Below are positions 1-7,125 of a stretch of 46,927 nt of DNA, piece after piece (the first letter of the stretch is position 1; each line of letters opens with the position of its first letter). The DNA is from Methylophilaceae bacterium. GTDB lineage: Bacteria; Pseudomonadota; Gammaproteobacteria; Burkholderiales; Methylophilaceae. The stretch covers positions 1-46,927 of the forward strand of contig JAQWQF010000008.1 of NCBI GenBank assembly GCA_029244935.1. The letters are read 5' to 3'. A program made the translations under genes and the position numbers. The notes under the pieces were generated by a model. It was not told the DNA's origin and made no database searches. It saw only the letters and a program-made list of their open reading frames with translations.

Positions 1-318
1 GGCGCTTTAACAACTGCTTCAGACTTAGTTTTCTACGGTACTTTAGATCGTTGGTTTAAAGCTCTTGACGCGAAAAGCGGTAAAGAACTTTGGAAATTCC
101 AAGTTGGTTCAGGTGTGATTGGTAATGCATTCACATATGCAAACAAAGGTAAACAACACGTTGGTGTGCTTTCAGGCATCGGTGGTTGGGCTGGCGTTGC
201 AATGAACTTAGGTTTAACTAATCCTACAGACGCTCTTGGCGCTGCTGGTGGTTATGCTGAACTAACAAAATACAACGCTGCTCCTGGCGGCGGTGCATTA
301 ACAGTATTTAGCCTATAA
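1..318 (+). CDS. xoxF: Lanthanide-dependent methanol dehydrogenase XoxF, C-terminal fragment
   Basis: This is the 3' end of a gene cut by the window edge, read in frame 1 to the TAA at 316-318 (105 codons). The fragment has the closing blades of a PQQ beta-propeller alcohol dehydrogenase, with GALTTASDLVFYGTLDRWF, the WKFQVGSG repeat and the GGGALTVFSL tail typical of methanol dehydrogenase large subunits. The periplasmic enzyme oxidises methanol with PQQ and passes electrons to a cytochrome c. The call XoxF rather than MxaF rests on the xoxJ and xoxG genes that follow, without an mxaI small subunit. The lanthanide-ligand region lies outside the window, so metal type is inferred. Confidence 0.9.
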   Translation, partial: GALTTASDLVFYGTLDRWFKALDAKSGKELWKFQVGSGVIGNAFTYANKGKQHVGVLSGIGGWAGVAMNLGLTNPTDALGAAGGYAELTKYNAAPGGGALTVFSL

Positions 319-366
319 TCAGATCGAAAGATCTTTTGTAGAACTAATTACAGTTAAGTTAGTCTT

Positions 367-399
367 AAAACACCCTACTTCGGTAGGGTGTTTTTTTTT
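367..399 (+). terminator. Rho-independent terminator after xoxF
   Basis: An 8-bp GC-rich stem (CACCCTAC at 371-378, GTAGGGTG at 383-390) closes a TTCG tetraloop. It is flanked by A4 on the left and a run of nine T on the right. This is a textbook intrinsic terminator 48 bp after the xoxF stop codon. It implies that xoxF is transcribed largely apart from xoxJ and xoxG. Confidence 0.95.
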
Positions 400-458
400 A
401 CCTAAATGGAATTGAAATATTAAAGATTATCATTAGGTGATACATGCCAATTTAAATG

Positions 459-464
459 TATAAT
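459..464 (+). promoter_or_regulatory. Candidate -10 box for xoxJ
   Basis: A perfect TATAAT lies 27 bp before the xoxJ start codon and downstream of the xoxF terminator. No good -35 hexamer is present at 16-18 bp spacing, so an activator may be needed, or the match may be chance in AT-rich DNA. Confidence 0.4.
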
Positions 465-491
465 TGAGCCCAACAAAATTAAGGAAATATT

Positions 492-1349
492 ATGTTTAAA
501 ATTATATTAAAAGTTTTTTTACTGGTAGCAATAAGTTTTCCAGTATTTGCTGATAGTGTTGATACAGACATTGGTCGTCCTGGACAAGCAATGAGAGTTC
601 CAAAAGACAATGAATTTAAAGTATGTGCTGATCCAAATAACCTACCTTTTTCAAATAAAAATCTAGATGGATTTGAAAATAAAATAGCCGCAGTTCTAGC
701 TAAAGATCTAAAGAAAGAATTAAGTTTTCAATTTTGGCCAGATCGTTTCGGCTTTATCAGGAATACGTTAAAGGCCAGGAGATGTGACGTTTTGATTGGA
801 ACATCAACTGCGGTTGATATGGTTAAAACATCAACCCCATATTACCGGTCAGGTCATGTATGGATTTATAGGAAAGATAGCGGATATAACATCAAAGATT
901 GGAAGTCACCAGATTTAAGAAAAGCGACCATAGGAATTGTTGATAAAAGTCCTGTAGCAATGTCTCTACATATGAACGATTTAATGGCAAATGCTAAGCC
1001 ATATAGATTGATGAGAGATTTAACAAAAGATCCAGGTCAACTTGTAACTCACGTAGAGGAAGGAAAAATAGATATTGCAATTATGTGGGGACCAATAGGT
1101 GGATATTATGCTAAAAAATCATCAGTACCAATGGAAGTAGTATTGATTCCAGAATTTGAAAATACTAAACTTTCAGGTAAAACATATTGGAACATTTCAG
1201 CTGCAGTGCGCCATGGTGAAAACGATCGTTTAAAGATGATTGAAGGCGCAATTGCACGAAATAAAGATAAGATTTTAAAAATTCTAGATGATTTTGGTGT
1301 TCCTCATACGGAACCTGAATTTAATAATAAATTAGATGGAAAAAAGTAA
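492..1349 (+). CDS. xoxJ: XoxJ/MxaJ-like periplasmic binding protein of the methanol dehydrogenase locus
   Basis: The 285-residue product has an N-terminal signal peptide (hydrophobic residues 4-19, probable cleavage after A20) followed by a type-3 solute-binding fold starting at FKVCADPNNLPFSN. Conserved stretches include the GFEN and RCDVLIGTST regions typical of MxaJ/XoxJ. Such proteins are encoded beside methanol dehydrogenase genes and are thought to help activate or mature the dehydrogenase; no transport role is implied. An AAGGA ribosome site at 481-485, 6 nt before the ATG, supports the start. The gene sits between xoxF and xoxG, the expected xox order. Family assignment is from recognition; exact function is inferred. 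Confidence 0.88.
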   Translation: MFKIILKVFLLVAISFPVFADSVDTDIGRPGQAMRVPKDNEFKVCADPNNLPFSNKNLDGFENKIAAVLAKDLKKELSFQFWPDRFGFIRNTLKARRCDVLIGTSTAVDMVKTSTPYYRSGHVWIYRKDSGYNIKDWKSPDLRKATIGIVDKSPVAMSLHMNDLMANAKPYRLMRDLTKDPGQLVTHVEEGKIDIAIMWGPIGGYYAKKSSVPMEVVLIPEFENTKLSGKTYWNISAAVRHGENDRLKMIEGAIARNKDKILKILDDFGVPHTEPEFNNKLDGKK

Positions 1350-1515
1350 ATAAATTTTTTTCATCAAAAGCAGTGACAAAAAAATAAAAAAAAAGTAAGA
1401 TTAGCGATTAAGAATTAAATAATCATCGTTTTATTTAACCCCTTATTTTTTGAAACTATTTGCTAGTTTGTTGTCATACAGATGTAGGGCAATAGAACTA
1501 AAATTAGGAGAAACT

Positions 1516-2037
1516 ATGTTAGCAAAAAAGATTTTAATATCAACATTACTCGCATCCCTTATTGGTTTTACAGGTATGGCAAATGCGCAAATTAAATTAG
1601 TTAAAACTACGGATGGTTCAGAGCTAAAAATAACTGATCCAAAATCTTTTGGTGATACTAAGAAAAAAGATAATGTAATGACAGCAGCTGAAACTGAGTT
1701 TTTAAAGACAGGTAAAAATATTTATATTGGTGACGCTGAAGCTATCAAGCGTGGTAAGAAGAGATTTGGATGGTGGTCATGTACCCAATGTCACGGACCA
1801 ACTGCTGGCGGTCAAGTTGGACCAGGCTTACTAGGCCCAACATTTAGATACCCTAAAGATGCCACTAATAAAGGTATGTTTGAAACTGTATGGGCTGGCT
1901 CTAACGGGGGTATGGGTGGAAAAGGATACGGTATTATGGCAGCAGATGATGGTATGACTGTTGATGAGCTCCTGAAGACAATTGCTTGGATTCGTGCTCA
2001 ATCAGATTCTGGTCTTACTGGAAACGAAGGTTTATAA
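1516..2037 (+). CDS. xoxG: Cytochrome c XoxG (cytochrome cL-type electron acceptor)
   Basis: The product is a 173-residue periplasmic c-type cytochrome and the probable electron acceptor of XoxF. The signal peptide ends at ANA-24/Q25. The haem motif CTQCH gives C89, C92 and H93, followed by GPTAGGQVGPGLLGP and a Met-rich GGMGGKGYGIM region that could supply the axial Met. The start at 1516 is chosen over an upstream in-frame ATG at 1450. It has GGAG at 1507-1510 at good spacing and yields a clean signal peptide, whereas the longer form would place 22 cysteine- and arginine-containing residues before it. It ends just before a strong terminator. Confidence 0.9.
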   Translation: MLAKKILISTLLASLIGFTGMANAQIKLVKTTDGSELKITDPKSFGDTKKKDNVMTAAETEFLKTGKNIYIGDAEAIKRGKKRFGWWSCTQCHGPTAGGQVGPGLLGPTFRYPKDATNKGMFETVWAGSNGGMGGKGYGIMAADDGMTVDELLKTIAWIRAQSDSGLTGNEGL

Positions 2038-2065
2038 GTTAAGTTACAAAGCAGAAACATAATTT

Positions 2066-2102
2066 AAAAAAGACTGAGTTATAATGACTCAGTCTTTTTT
2101 TT
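2066..2102 (+). terminator. Rho-independent terminator after xoxG
   Basis: A 10-bp perfect stem (AAGACTGAGT at 2070-2079, ACTCAGTCTT at 2087-2096) with a 7-nt loop is followed by a T-rich run. It lies between xoxG and its paralogue, only 13 bp before the next start codon. It should separate the two genes or act as a read-through attenuator. Confidence 0.93.
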
Positions 2103-2115
2103 ATCTATTCGATAA

Positions 2116-2682
2116 ATGCCTCAATTTTATATAAGCTTACTTTTTATTTTTTTGTTAATCTCATGTTCTGAGTCACCTCAAGAAGAAGTGAAAAATATTA
2201 AATTACATTCCGGAACAGCGAATAAAAATTTAGTATTAATTGAACAAAAAAAATATGATACTGATAAATCTGTGAGAGTGACTTTTAAAAAAACTACTGA
2301 CGGGAGCAATATAAAAATTCCCATTGAATGGTTTCATACAAAAGCTGCTAAAGAATTCTTAAATAGTGGAAAAAATAATTATATTGGTAATCCTGAAATG
2401 ATTTCCCAAGGAAAAAAAAGATATAACATGTGGTCATGTTCGCAATGTCATGGACCAACAGCAAGAGGTCAAGTTGGACCAGGTTTAACAGGCCCTAATT
2501 TCAAGTATGCAAAAAATGCAACAAATATAGGTATGTTTGAAACTATATGGGCAGGAACCAATGGTGGTATGGGAGCTAAAGGATTTGGTTTAATGACATC
2601 AGATGATGGAATTAAACCAGATGAATTATTAAAAATAATTGCATTCATTAGAAGCAATGGTAAATTAGGCGGAAATCAATAA
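2116..2682 (+). CDS. XoxG-like cytochrome c, probable lipoprotein
   Basis: This 188-residue protein is a clear paralogue of the preceding XoxG. Its haem motif CSQCH (C108, C111, H112) is followed by GPTARGQVGPGLTGP and a GGMGAKGFGLM region, in the same order as XoxG. It differs at the N-terminus: a hydrophobic stretch ends in LISC at C17, a plausible lipobox, so the mature protein may be lipid-anchored rather than soluble. A linker of about 50 residues separates this from the conserved domain. There is no clear Shine-Dalgarno site and the xoxG terminator ends 13 bp upstream, so expression probably depends on read-through. It could be an alternative or membrane-bound electron acceptor for XoxF; this is inference. 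Confidence 0.85.
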   Translation: MPQFYISLLFIFLLISCSESPQEEVKNIKLHSGTANKNLVLIEQKKYDTDKSVRVTFKKTTDGSNIKIPIEWFHTKAAKEFLNSGKNNYIGNPEMISQGKKRYNMWSCSQCHGPTARGQVGPGLTGPNFKYAKNATNIGMFETIWAGTNGGMGAKGFGLMTSDDGIKPDELLKIIAFIRSNGKLGGNQ

Positions 2683-2687
2683 TATAA

Positions 2688-4007
2688 ATGGATAATAAAA
2701 AACATAAAATTGTAATCATAGGCGGGGGGGCTGGAGGCTTAGAGCTAGCTACTAAACTTGGAGATACCCTGGGAAAACAAAAAAAAGCTGAAATTACCTT
2801 AGTTGATGCTAAGAAGACACATATATGGAAACCATTACTCCATGAGATTGCAGCGGGCAGTTTAAATGCAGATAAAGATGAACTAGATTATTTAGCTCAA
2901 GCTCATTGGCATCATTTTAATTTTCGACTAGGCTCCATGGATGCTTTAAATAAAGAAAAAAAAGAGATTTCTTTAGCTCCCTTTATCGCTTTAGATGGAT
3001 CAGAAATTATTCCTCGAAGAAGGTTTAGCTATGACACATTAATTATTTCTGTAGGGAGCACAATTAATGATTTTGGAATAGATGGGGCTGCTGAATATGC
3101 AATTGCATTAGATAATCAGAAGCAAGCACAAAAATTTCACCAGAAACTTCATAACGCTATCTTGAAAGCTCAAACTCAAAAAGATGTAATTAGTCAAGGT
3201 CAGCTAGAAGTTGTCATTGTGGGAGCAGGTGCAACAGGAGTTGAATTAGCTGCAGAGCTTCATAAAGCAACGCGGGAGATGACAGCATATGGGTTAGATA
3301 AAATTAATCCAGATAAGGATATTAGAATTTCTTTAATTGAGGCAAGTGATCGATTATTGCCTGCTCTTCCAGAAAGAATGAGTTCTTCTGTTAATCGAGA
3401 ACTAAAGAAGTTAAATGTAAATCTATATTTGGGAGAGAGAGTAACTAACGTATCTACTGAAGGGGTTATGACTCATACAGGGCGATTTATTCCTTCTGCA
3501 TTAGTTGTCTGGGCGGCAGGTATTAAGGCCCCAGAATTTCTAAGAAATTTGGGTTTAAAGGTTAACGGAATAAATCAGATCATAGTGAAATCAACACTTC
3601 AATCTATGGATGATGATTCTATTTTCGCATTTGGTGATTGCGCGGCTTGTCCCGTTAAACCAGGTGCTAAAGAGTTTGTTCCGCCAAGAGCTCAATCTGC
3701 TCACCAACAAGCATCTTTATTAAAAAAAACTATGAAGCGTTTGATAACAAGCAATAATAATCTTCCTCAATATAGTTATAAGGATTATGGGTCATTAGTT
3801 AACCTCGGTCGATACTCTACCGTAGGAAATCTGATGGGTTCCTTAACAGGTGGGAGTATGTTTATTGAGGGGCTTGTTGCTAGAGCAATGTACCTTATGC
3901 TCTATCAAATGCATTTAATGGCACTTCACGGTGTGACTATTGTTTCTTTAAGATTGATTGCAAAGTTTATTACAAGAAGAACTGAAACACATGTTAAATT
4001 ACATTAA
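2688..4007 (+). CDS. ndh: Type II NADH:quinone oxidoreductase (non-proton-pumping)
   Basis: The 439-residue product is an FAD enzyme of the NDH-2 family that oxidises NADH at the inner membrane face and reduces quinone. The FAD-binding Rossmann motif GGGAGG is at 12-17, the NADH-binding VGAGATGVELAAE at about 178-190, and the second FAD contact at FAFGDCAACP. The C-terminal approximately 60 residues are amphipathic or hydrophobic (GLVARAMYLMLYQMHLMALHG), as expected for membrane attachment. It begins 5 bp after the lipoprotein cytochrome gene, suggesting co-transcription. A G7 run at 2724-2730 encodes part of the FAD motif with GGG codons, unlike the GGA/GGT used nearby. The stop shares TTAA with lplT. 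Confidence 0.9.
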   Translation: MDNKKHKIVIIGGGAGGLELATKLGDTLGKQKKAEITLVDAKKTHIWKPLLHEIAAGSLNADKDELDYLAQAHWHHFNFRLGSMDALNKEKKEISLAPFIALDGSEIIPRRRFSYDTLIISVGSTINDFGIDGAAEYAIALDNQKQAQKFHQKLHNAILKAQTQKDVISQGQLEVVIVGAGATGVELAAELHKATREMTAYGLDKINPDKDIRISLIEASDRLLPALPERMSSSVNRELKKLNVNLYLGERVTNVSTEGVMTHTGRFIPSALVVWAAGIKAPEFLRNLGLKVNGINQIIVKSTLQSMDDDSIFAFGDCAACPVKPGAKEFVPPRAQSAHQQASLLKKTMKRLITSNNNLPQYSYKDYGSLVNLGRYSTVGNLMGSLTGGSMFIEGLVARAMYLMLYQMHLMALHGVTIVSLRLIAKFITRRTETHVKLH

Positions 4008-5191
4008 TCATTTTTTGCATAGTATTGGCTAGCTACAGTCATTGCTAGGATAACAAAGAATCCAAATATAAATACTATAGCGTTAATAGGTATATTAAAT
4101 TTAACCATCATTGTATAGGTACCACTAAGGAATAATATCCCTAAATTTTCACTAAAATTCTGAACAGCAATTGAGTGGCCTGCACCAATTAATTTGTGAC
4201 CTCTTAATTGGAGTAATGCATTAAGTGGAACAATAAGTAATCCACTTAAAATACCAATAAGAATTAAAATAATAGCAGCTGTTTGCCAAGTTTCAATAAA
4301 AATTATTGAGCAGACTAGTGTGCCCATAACAATCCCAGCAGGTAAAATTTTAATAGAATCTTTCATTAAAATATAACGAGCTGCAATTATCGCTCCAACT
4401 CCAACTCCTAATGCAACAATTGCTGTTAGTAGTGTTGATTTATCAAGACCATAATTTAGAGCATATGCAGCCCATGCAATAATTACGAGTCTAAGTGTTG
4501 CGCCGGCACCCCAGAATAATGTTGTAATTGCTAATGAAAGTTGCCCTAAAGGGTCTCTCCATAACCTTCCATAAGAACTAAAAAAATCTTTTATTAGAAG
4601 CCATGGATTAGTGTGCTTAATTTTATGGATAATCGGTAGGGTTGGGATATACCGATTAAATATTGCAGCTAGTATGTAGAGGATACTTATTAAAAGTATT
4701 GCTAAATTAACATCATAAGAGCCTGCAATTCCACCTATAATAGCACCTAAAATAATAGCGGTTACTGTTAATGCCTCAACCCATGCATTTGCAGGAACTA
4801 GAGATTTTTCTGGAAGCAATTCAGTTAAGATTCCATATTTAGCTGGGGAATATGCTGCTGCACCGATTCCGACAATAGCATATGCGTAAAGTGGTTGCAT
4901 TCCAACTAACATTGCAAGGCATCCAAAAAGTTTTATTCCATTAGAGATAAACATCACTTGACCCTTAGGTCTTGAGTCTGCAAATGCTCCAACAAAAGGA
5001 GCAAGAATAATGTAAGCAAGAACAAAGAACTGCAGTAGTAATGGTTGATGCCAGTCTGGTGATTGCATATTAGAAAGTAGTGCTATAGCTGCAAACAATA
5101 GAGCATTATCAGCTAATGCAGATAAAAATTGGGCTGAAAGGAAATAGTAAAATCCTTTAGTTGTTATTGGTTCAGAGCGCTTCTGCAGCAT
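4004..5191 (-). CDS. lplT: Lysophospholipid transporter LplT (MFS)
   Basis: The 395-residue product is hydrophobic along its whole length, as expected for a 12-helix major facilitator. The start SAQFLSALADNALLFAAIALL and the motif AYSPAKYGILTELLPEKSLVPANAW are characteristic of LplT, which flips lysophospholipids inward across the inner membrane for reacylation. The partner acyltransferase Aas is not next to it here. The start codon overlaps the end of the phoH gene by 20 bp on the same strand, suggesting translational coupling. The stop overlaps the convergent ndh stop by 4 bp. Substrate is inferred from family. Confidence 0.85.
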   Translation of the reverse strand: MLQKRSEPITTKGFYYFLSAQFLSALADNALLFAAIALLSNMQSPDWHQPLLLQFFVLAYIILAPFVGAFADSRPKGQVMFISNGIKLFGCLAMLVGMQPLYAYAIVGIGAAAYSPAKYGILTELLPEKSLVPANAWVEALTVTAIILGAIIGGIAGSYDVNLAILLISILYILAAIFNRYIPTLPIIHKIKHTNPWLLIKDFFSSYGRLWRDPLGQLSLAITTLFWGAGATLRLVIIAWAAYALNYGLDKSTLLTAIVALGVGVGAIIAARYILMKDSIKILPAGIVMGTLVCSIIFIETWQTAAIILILIGILSGLLIVPLNALLQLRGHKLIGAGHSIAVQNFSENLGILFLSGTYTMMVKFNIPINAIVFIFGFFVILAMTVASQYYAKND

Positions 5192-6563
5192 GATCCGCTA
5201 ACCTCGATCTTTCACCTCGCATGAGGGTAATGTGTCCATTATGTTGCCATCCCTTAAAGCGATCCACGACATAAGTAAGCCCTGAACTTCCTTCTGTTAG
5301 GTATGGAGTATCAATTTGGGCTATATTGCCTAAACAAACTACTTTAGTCCCTGGACCAGCTCTAGTAATTAAAGTCTTCATTTGCTTTGGAGTTAAATTT
5401 TGTGCTTCATCAATAATAAGATATTTACTTAAAAAAGTTCTTCCTCTCATAAAATTGAGAGATTTTACCTTAATTCTGGATCTGATTAAATCCTGAGTAG
5501 CAGCATGACCCCAATCTCCTGCAGCATCATCCGTTTTATTTAAAACGTCTAAATTATCATCTAATGCCCCCATCCATGGATTCATCTTTTCTTCTTCTGT
5601 CCCTGGAAGAAACCCTATATCTTCTCCAACTGGAACTGTAACTCGCGTCATAATAATCTCACTATATATCTTTTTTTCTAGAACTTGATGCAGTCCAGCA
5701 GCCAGAGTGAGAAGAGTTTTTCCTGTTCCAGCTTGGCCTAGTAAAGATACAAAATCAACTTCAGGATCAAGCAATAAGTTCAGTGCAAAATTTTGTTCTT
5801 TATTTTTTGCACTAATTCCCCATACATTAAAGTTTGGATTTGCATGGTCCTGGACAACTTGTAATGTAGCAGTATTTCCTTTAACACTTCTAACAATTGC
5901 ATGAAAAGGTTTATCAAATTCATAGTGTACAAATTCATTTATCAATAAGCTCTGACAAATTGGTCCAGTTATTCGGTAAAACATTTTATTTTCTTCTTGC
6001 CAGGATTCCATAGCTTTACTATGAAGCTCCCAAAAATTTTCAGGAAGAGAAGTAGTCCCAGAATAAAGTAATTCTGTATCATCCATTACCTTATCATTAA
6101 AATAATCTTCTGCTAAGATGCCTAAAGCTCTAGCTTTAATTCGAATATTAATATCTTTGGAAACAAGGATTACATTTCGTTTTAAATTTTTATTTTTTAA
6201 ATTATAGACAATACCAAGAATTTGATTATCTGCTTTACTGCCAGCTAGTATTGGTAGATCAAACTCTACTGGGTCTGTTTGAAGAAATAATCGACCAGAT
6301 ACATGATTATTTTTTTCTGACTTAAGTAGGCAGCCTAGCTCAAGATTATTAAGGCTTGAACTCATAATTTCTTCTAGATAGCGGCTTGTTTGCCTAGCAT
6401 TTCTGGCAACTTCAGTAAGCCCTTTTTTACCATTATCCAACTCCTCAAGAGTTACCATTGGTAGATAAATATCATGTTCTTCGAATCGGAAAAGTGCAGA
6501 TGGATCATGCATTAATACATTAGTATCCAAAACAAATAGTTTGGTCGTTACTTTTTTAATCAT
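5172..6563 (-). CDS. PhoH-family ATPase with N-terminal PIN domain (PhoH2 type)
   Basis: The 463-residue protein has two domains. Residues 1 to about 150 form a PIN ribonuclease domain (VLDTNVLMHD with D13, then EELD and conserved acidic residues near D112 and D136). The C-terminal half is a PhoH P-loop ATPase with Walker A GQAGTGKT at 276-283 and Walker B YLIIDEAQN near 381-389. Members of this PhoH2 class have been reported as RNA helicase/ribonucleases. The N-terminal MIKKVTTKLFVLDTN is a normal start. It lies in a minus-strand group with bcp upstream and lplT downstream. Biological role in this organism is unknown. Confidence 0.9.
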   Translation of the reverse strand: MIKKVTTKLFVLDTNVLMHDPSALFRFEEHDIYLPMVTLEELDNGKKGLTEVARNARQTSRYLEEIMSSSLNNLELGCLLKSEKNNHVSGRLFLQTDPVEFDLPILAGSKADNQILGIVYNLKNKNLKRNVILVSKDINIRIKARALGILAEDYFNDKVMDDTELLYSGTTSLPENFWELHSKAMESWQEENKMFYRITGPICQSLLINEFVHYEFDKPFHAIVRSVKGNTATLQVVQDHANPNFNVWGISAKNKEQNFALNLLLDPEVDFVSLLGQAGTGKTLLTLAAGLHQVLEKKIYSEIIMTRVTVPVGEDIGFLPGTEEEKMNPWMGALDDNLDVLNKTDDAAGDWGHAATQDLIRSRIKVKSLNFMRGRTFLSKYLIIDEAQNLTPKQMKTLITRAGPGTKVVCLGNIAQIDTPYLTEGSSGLTYVVDRFKGWQHNGHITLMRGERSRLADHAAEAL

Positions 6564-6578
6564 ACTTTCCTGTTTGAT

Positions 6579-7043
6579 TTAATTTTTTAAGAATTCTAAA
6601 ATTTGCTGAATATGGTCATTTACTTTTACAGCTCGCCACTCTTTAATCAATTCTCCTTTTTCATTGATTAAGAATGTACTCCTTTCTATCCCTCTTACTT
6701 TTTTACCGTACATATTTTTCATTTTTATGACATTAAATAAATTACATGCAAGTTCATCTGGATCACTCAGTAAGTTAAATGGGAAGTTATATTTTTTTTT
6801 GAAGTTCTCATGCGATTTAATACTATCTCGTGACACACCATAAATCTCAACATTTAAATCTTTGAATTGACTATATGCTTCTGTAAAAGCAACTCCTTCA
6901 TTGGTACATCCTGGGGTTGAGTCTTTGGGGTAGAAATAAATGATTAATTTTTTACCCTTAACATCAGACGGGATCGTGATTGAGCCATTCGTTCCGTCCA
7001 GTACCAAGGATGGAACAGTTTTATTTATTTGTAAATCACTCAT
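6579..7043 (-). CDS. bcp: Peroxiredoxin of the Bcp/PrxQ family
   Basis: The product is a 154-residue thiol peroxidase that reduces peroxides, usually with thioredoxin as reductant. The active-site segment YFYPKDSTPGCTNEG places the peroxidatic cysteine at C46, with the conserved T43 and P44 before it. Many Bcp proteins have the resolving cysteine five residues later; here position 51 is valine. The only other cysteine is C100, in the following helix, so the disulfide partner is either C100 or an external thiol. It ends 15 bp before the phoH gene and probably belongs to the same transcript. Confidence 0.92.
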   Translation of the reverse strand: MSDLQINKTVPSLVLDGTNGSITIPSDVKGKKLIIYFYPKDSTPGCTNEGVAFTEAYSQFKDLNVEIYGVSRDSIKSHENFKKKYNFPFNLLSDPDELACNLFNVIKMKNMYGKKVRGIERSTFLINEKGELIKEWRAVKVNDHIQQILEFLKN

Positions 7044-7087
7044 AAGTTTATCTAATACCTCACAATAATTAAGAAACCTTCTAAGAA

Positions 7088-7093
7088 ATTATA
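7088..7093 (-). promoter_or_regulatory. Candidate -10 box upstream of bcp
   Basis: On the minus strand TATAAT lies in the 82-bp gap between moeA and bcp, about 45 bp upstream of the bcp start codon. No convincing -35 element is seen, so this is only a candidate. Confidence 0.3.
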
Positions 7094-7125
7094 GCTGAAA
7101 TAGCCCAAAAAAAAGGTATTTAATC

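Noticed and set aside
1450-1500. Sigma70 promoter for xoxG (TTGTCA with a weak -10)
   Set aside because: The -10 match is poor at any acceptable spacing, so it is not listed as a feature.
1450-1515. Upstream in-frame ATG extending XoxG by 22 residues
   Set aside because: No ribosome site; the ATG at 1516 has GGAG and yields a proper signal peptide.
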